From: Candidatus Woesearchaeota archaeon
GTDB taxonomy: Archaea; Nanobdellota; Nanobdellia; Woesearchaeales; ARS49
Direction: 5' to 3'
DNA: 5,578 nt
Assembly: GCA_016203345.1 (NCBI GenBank)
Contig: JACQMZ010000074.1
Span: 1-5,578, forward strand
Part shown: positions 4,501 to 5,578 of the stretch, in pieces
Position numbering within the stretch: position 1 is the stretch's first letter
Layout: each line of letters opens with the position of its first letter
Translations under genes and position numbers: made by a program
Notes under the pieces: generated by a model
Databases searched by the model: none
Seen by the model: the letters and a program-made list of their open reading frames with translations, nothing else
What the model was told of the DNA's origin: nothing

Positions 4501-5361
4501 ATGAAACGCGTTGTGTATCTCCTTGTGCTCTTGTGTGTGCTTGATGTGGTGCTGGCTCAGACAACTATTTCTGAGTGTGTCGCGCAGGGGTGTCGCCCAG
4601 TGCGAATCCGTGTAAGTTCGTCTCCACCTGCCGTGTGCGTGACAGCATCGCCGATCGTCGGCTTGCGGCAGTTCAAACTGTCAACGCCCGTGTGCTGTTG
4701 CGAGCAGGACGTGTTCAACAGCATTCTCGCGTTTCAGAAGGAAATTCAGGCAAACAATGATAATTTTCCTCCTGCTGGCACGTCGGATTTTCGCGTGATT
4801 GCCGGCAAGCGGAATGTGCTTTTGTCTGCCCCGCACGCCACACGGCACGTTCGTGAGGGTGCGGCTAAGGATGCGGATTTTTGCACTGGCGCGATTGCTC
4901 GTGCTGTTGCGGAACTCACTGGCGCGACTGTGATCTTTACAACTCACAAGAGTGCAAATGATCCTAATTTTGTAGATGCTGTTGATGGCCGGCTGATTCC
5001 GTACAAGCAGGCGTTGGCAGACTTGTCTCGAGCAGGAGGTTTAACTGCGGTTCTGGACGTTCATGGCGCCAGCGAGACTCAGCCGTTTGACGTGGATTTT
5101 GGCACGTTAAATGGCAAGTCAGTTCTCGGCAACCCGCTTCTGATACATCTTCTTTCGGCGAGCTTCAAGGCAGAGGGGTTCGGGGAGCTGACGTCAAACG
5201 TGTTTGCAGCAGAACAGCAGGCGAGTGTGACAAAGTTTGCTTCTCAGCAATTGGGCATTCCTGCGGTCCAGCTGGAAATCAACAGGAAGTTTCGCTGTCA
5301 GACAAAAGAAGATACCTTGCGCCTGGTTCGTGCGATGGTAAGAGTGATTAATGCGATTTAA
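4501..5361 (+). CDS. Secreted N-formylglutamate amidohydrolase-fold hydrolase
   Basis: A 286-residue protein. Residues 1-20 (MKRVVYLLVLLCVLDVVLAQ) form a clear signal peptide: two basic residues, a hydrophobic core and an LA-Q type cleavage site. A linker region follows with cysteines C26, C31, C46 and C65-C67, suited to disulfide bonds outside the cell. From about 97 onward it resembles the N-formylglutamate amidohydrolase superfamily (zinc-dependent amide hydrolases). LLSAPHATRHVREGAAKD (107-124) contains the likely ligands H112 and E119. AVLDVHGA (183-190) contains H188, and AVQLEINRKFR (255-265) contains the likely catalytic E259. An export signal does not suit histidine breakdown in the cytoplasm, so an extracellular or cell-surface amide or peptide substrate is more likely. 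The fold is fairly secure; the substrate is unknown. The start is fixed by the signal peptide and the TATA box at 4473-4480. Confidence 0.8.
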   Translation: MKRVVYLLVLLCVLDVVLAQTTISECVAQGCRPVRIRVSSSPPAVCVTASPIVGLRQFKLSTPVCCCEQDVFNSILAFQKEIQANNDNFPPAGTSDFRVIAGKRNVLLSAPHATRHVREGAAKDADFCTGAIARAVAELTGATVIFTTHKSANDPNFVDAVDGRLIPYKQALADLSRAGGLTAVLDVHGASETQPFDVDFGTLNGKSVLGNPLLIHLLSASFKAEGFGELTSNVFAAEQQASVTKFASQQLGIPAVQLEINRKFRCQTKEDTLRLVRAMVRVINAI

Positions 5362-5364
5362 TAG

Positions 5365-5400
5365 CGAATCTCGTAATCTATAAAACTTTTGCGAGATTCG
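5365..5400. terminator. Hairpin after the secreted hydrolase gene
   Basis: CGAATCTCG (5365-5373) pairs perfectly with CGAGATTCG (5392-5400) around an 18-nt A/T-rich loop, starting 4 nt after the stop codon. It may act in termination or mRNA end protection, but there is no T-run directly after it. The loop holds TATAAAA, so a promoter role cannot be excluded. Confidence 0.4.
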
Positions 5401-5404
5401 TTAG

Positions 5405-5453
5405 TATAGTAAATCGCACTGTTTTTGTTTTATAATTTATGCGATTTACTATA
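5405..5453. terminator. Perfect 14-bp inverted repeat with T-rich loop
   Basis: TATAGTAAATCGCA (5405-5418) pairs with TGCGATTTACTATA (5440-5453). The 21-nt loop is T-rich on the plus strand, as archaeal terminators are. The right arm also repeats the last codons of the preceding gene (ATGCGATTTA at 5351-5360 and 5439-5448), so the left arm has two possible partners. It could equally be a protein-binding operator for the next gene. Confidence 0.45.
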
Positions 5454-5523
5454 ACGACGATTTTGAAGGGCAAAGCTAATAGCGTCATGGAAGGTGAATG
5501 ATTTCTATCTTTTAAACGTACAC

Positions 5524-5531
5524 TTTTTATA
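5524..5531 (+). promoter_or_regulatory. TATA-like box for the truncated right-edge gene
   Basis: TTTTTATA ends 43 nt before the ATG at 5575, predicting a 5' leader of roughly 20 nt that contains the Shine-Dalgarno. TTTTAAA at 5510-5516 is an alternative box. Confidence 0.45.
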
Positions 5532-5565
5532 CACGCCATCATTTTACAGGGAACATACCATTTTT

Positions 5566-5570
5566 GGAGG
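5566..5570 (+). promoter_or_regulatory. Shine-Dalgarno of the right-edge gene
   Basis: GGAGG sits four bases before the ATG at 5575. It is the only start in the window reached by a distant TATA box plus a Shine-Dalgarno; the other promoter-proximal genes look leaderless. Confidence 0.55.
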
Positions 5571-5574
5571 TATA

Positions 5575-5578
5575 ATGA
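5575..5578 (+). CDS. Start of a gene cut off by the window edge
   Basis: Only the ATG and one further base are inside the window. The call rests on the Shine-Dalgarno at 5566-5570 and the TATA box at 5524-5531. Nothing can be said about the product. Confidence 0.45.

Noticed and set aside
5439..5501. A 20-codon ORF starting in the right arm of the inverted repeat
   Set aside because: It is too short, lies within a hairpin, and has no Shine-Dalgarno or domain.

Overview
The window looks archaeal. It has a tRNA gene without an encoded CCA end. Four genes have a TATA-like box whose end lies 20-23 nt before an ATG, the spacing expected of leaderless transcripts. A fifth start, at the right edge, has a GGAGG Shine-Dalgarno instead. 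Gene families fit an archaeon: a tRNA-Pro, a dCTP deaminase and a two-subunit relative of a eukaryotic-type ribosomal oxygenase. A DPANN-type lineage is my guess, but the sequence does not settle it.

Layout. Positions 38-110 (minus) hold tRNA-Pro(CGG). Positions 111-231 hold two AT-armed palindromes in opposite orientation. Positions 174-1401 (minus) hold two overlapping genes. The first (1401-793) matches the catalytic domain of the OGFOD1/Tpa1/Ofd1 prolyl hydroxylases. The second (800-174) matches the non-catalytic C-terminal double-stranded beta-helix domain of the same proteins. In eukaryotes both domains sit in one polypeptide, so this looks like a split, operon-encoded version. The last residues of the second protein are written by a palindrome. 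Positions 1402-1827 are a divergent intergenic region holding two promoters and a GC-rich block (1483-1722) that folds into several strong hairpins enclosed by a terminal helix. It may be an unidentified structured RNA.

Positions 1828-3645 (plus) encode a two-module dCTP deaminase fused to a C-terminal Nudix hydrolase domain, which suggests linked control of the dCTP/dUTP pool. Positions 3699-3943 are a 245-bp MITE-like element with about 20-bp imperfect terminal inverted repeats and an 8-bp target duplication, CTTATGCT. It landed on the start codon of the next gene (3947-4468, a putative small membrane protein). The duplication copied the ATG, so the reading frame survived but the promoter is now 253 bp upstream. 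The first ATG copy opens an 86-codon leader ORF whose stop overlaps the real start. The element carries two palindromes of the same family as those at 111-231.

Positions 4501-5361 (plus) encode a predicted secreted hydrolase of the N-formylglutamate amidohydrolase fold. It is followed by two AT-rich hairpins (5365-5453) and then the promoter, ribosome binding site and ATG of a gene cut off by the window edge. The genes look like independent transcription units, except for the oxygenase pair, which may also read toward the tRNA.
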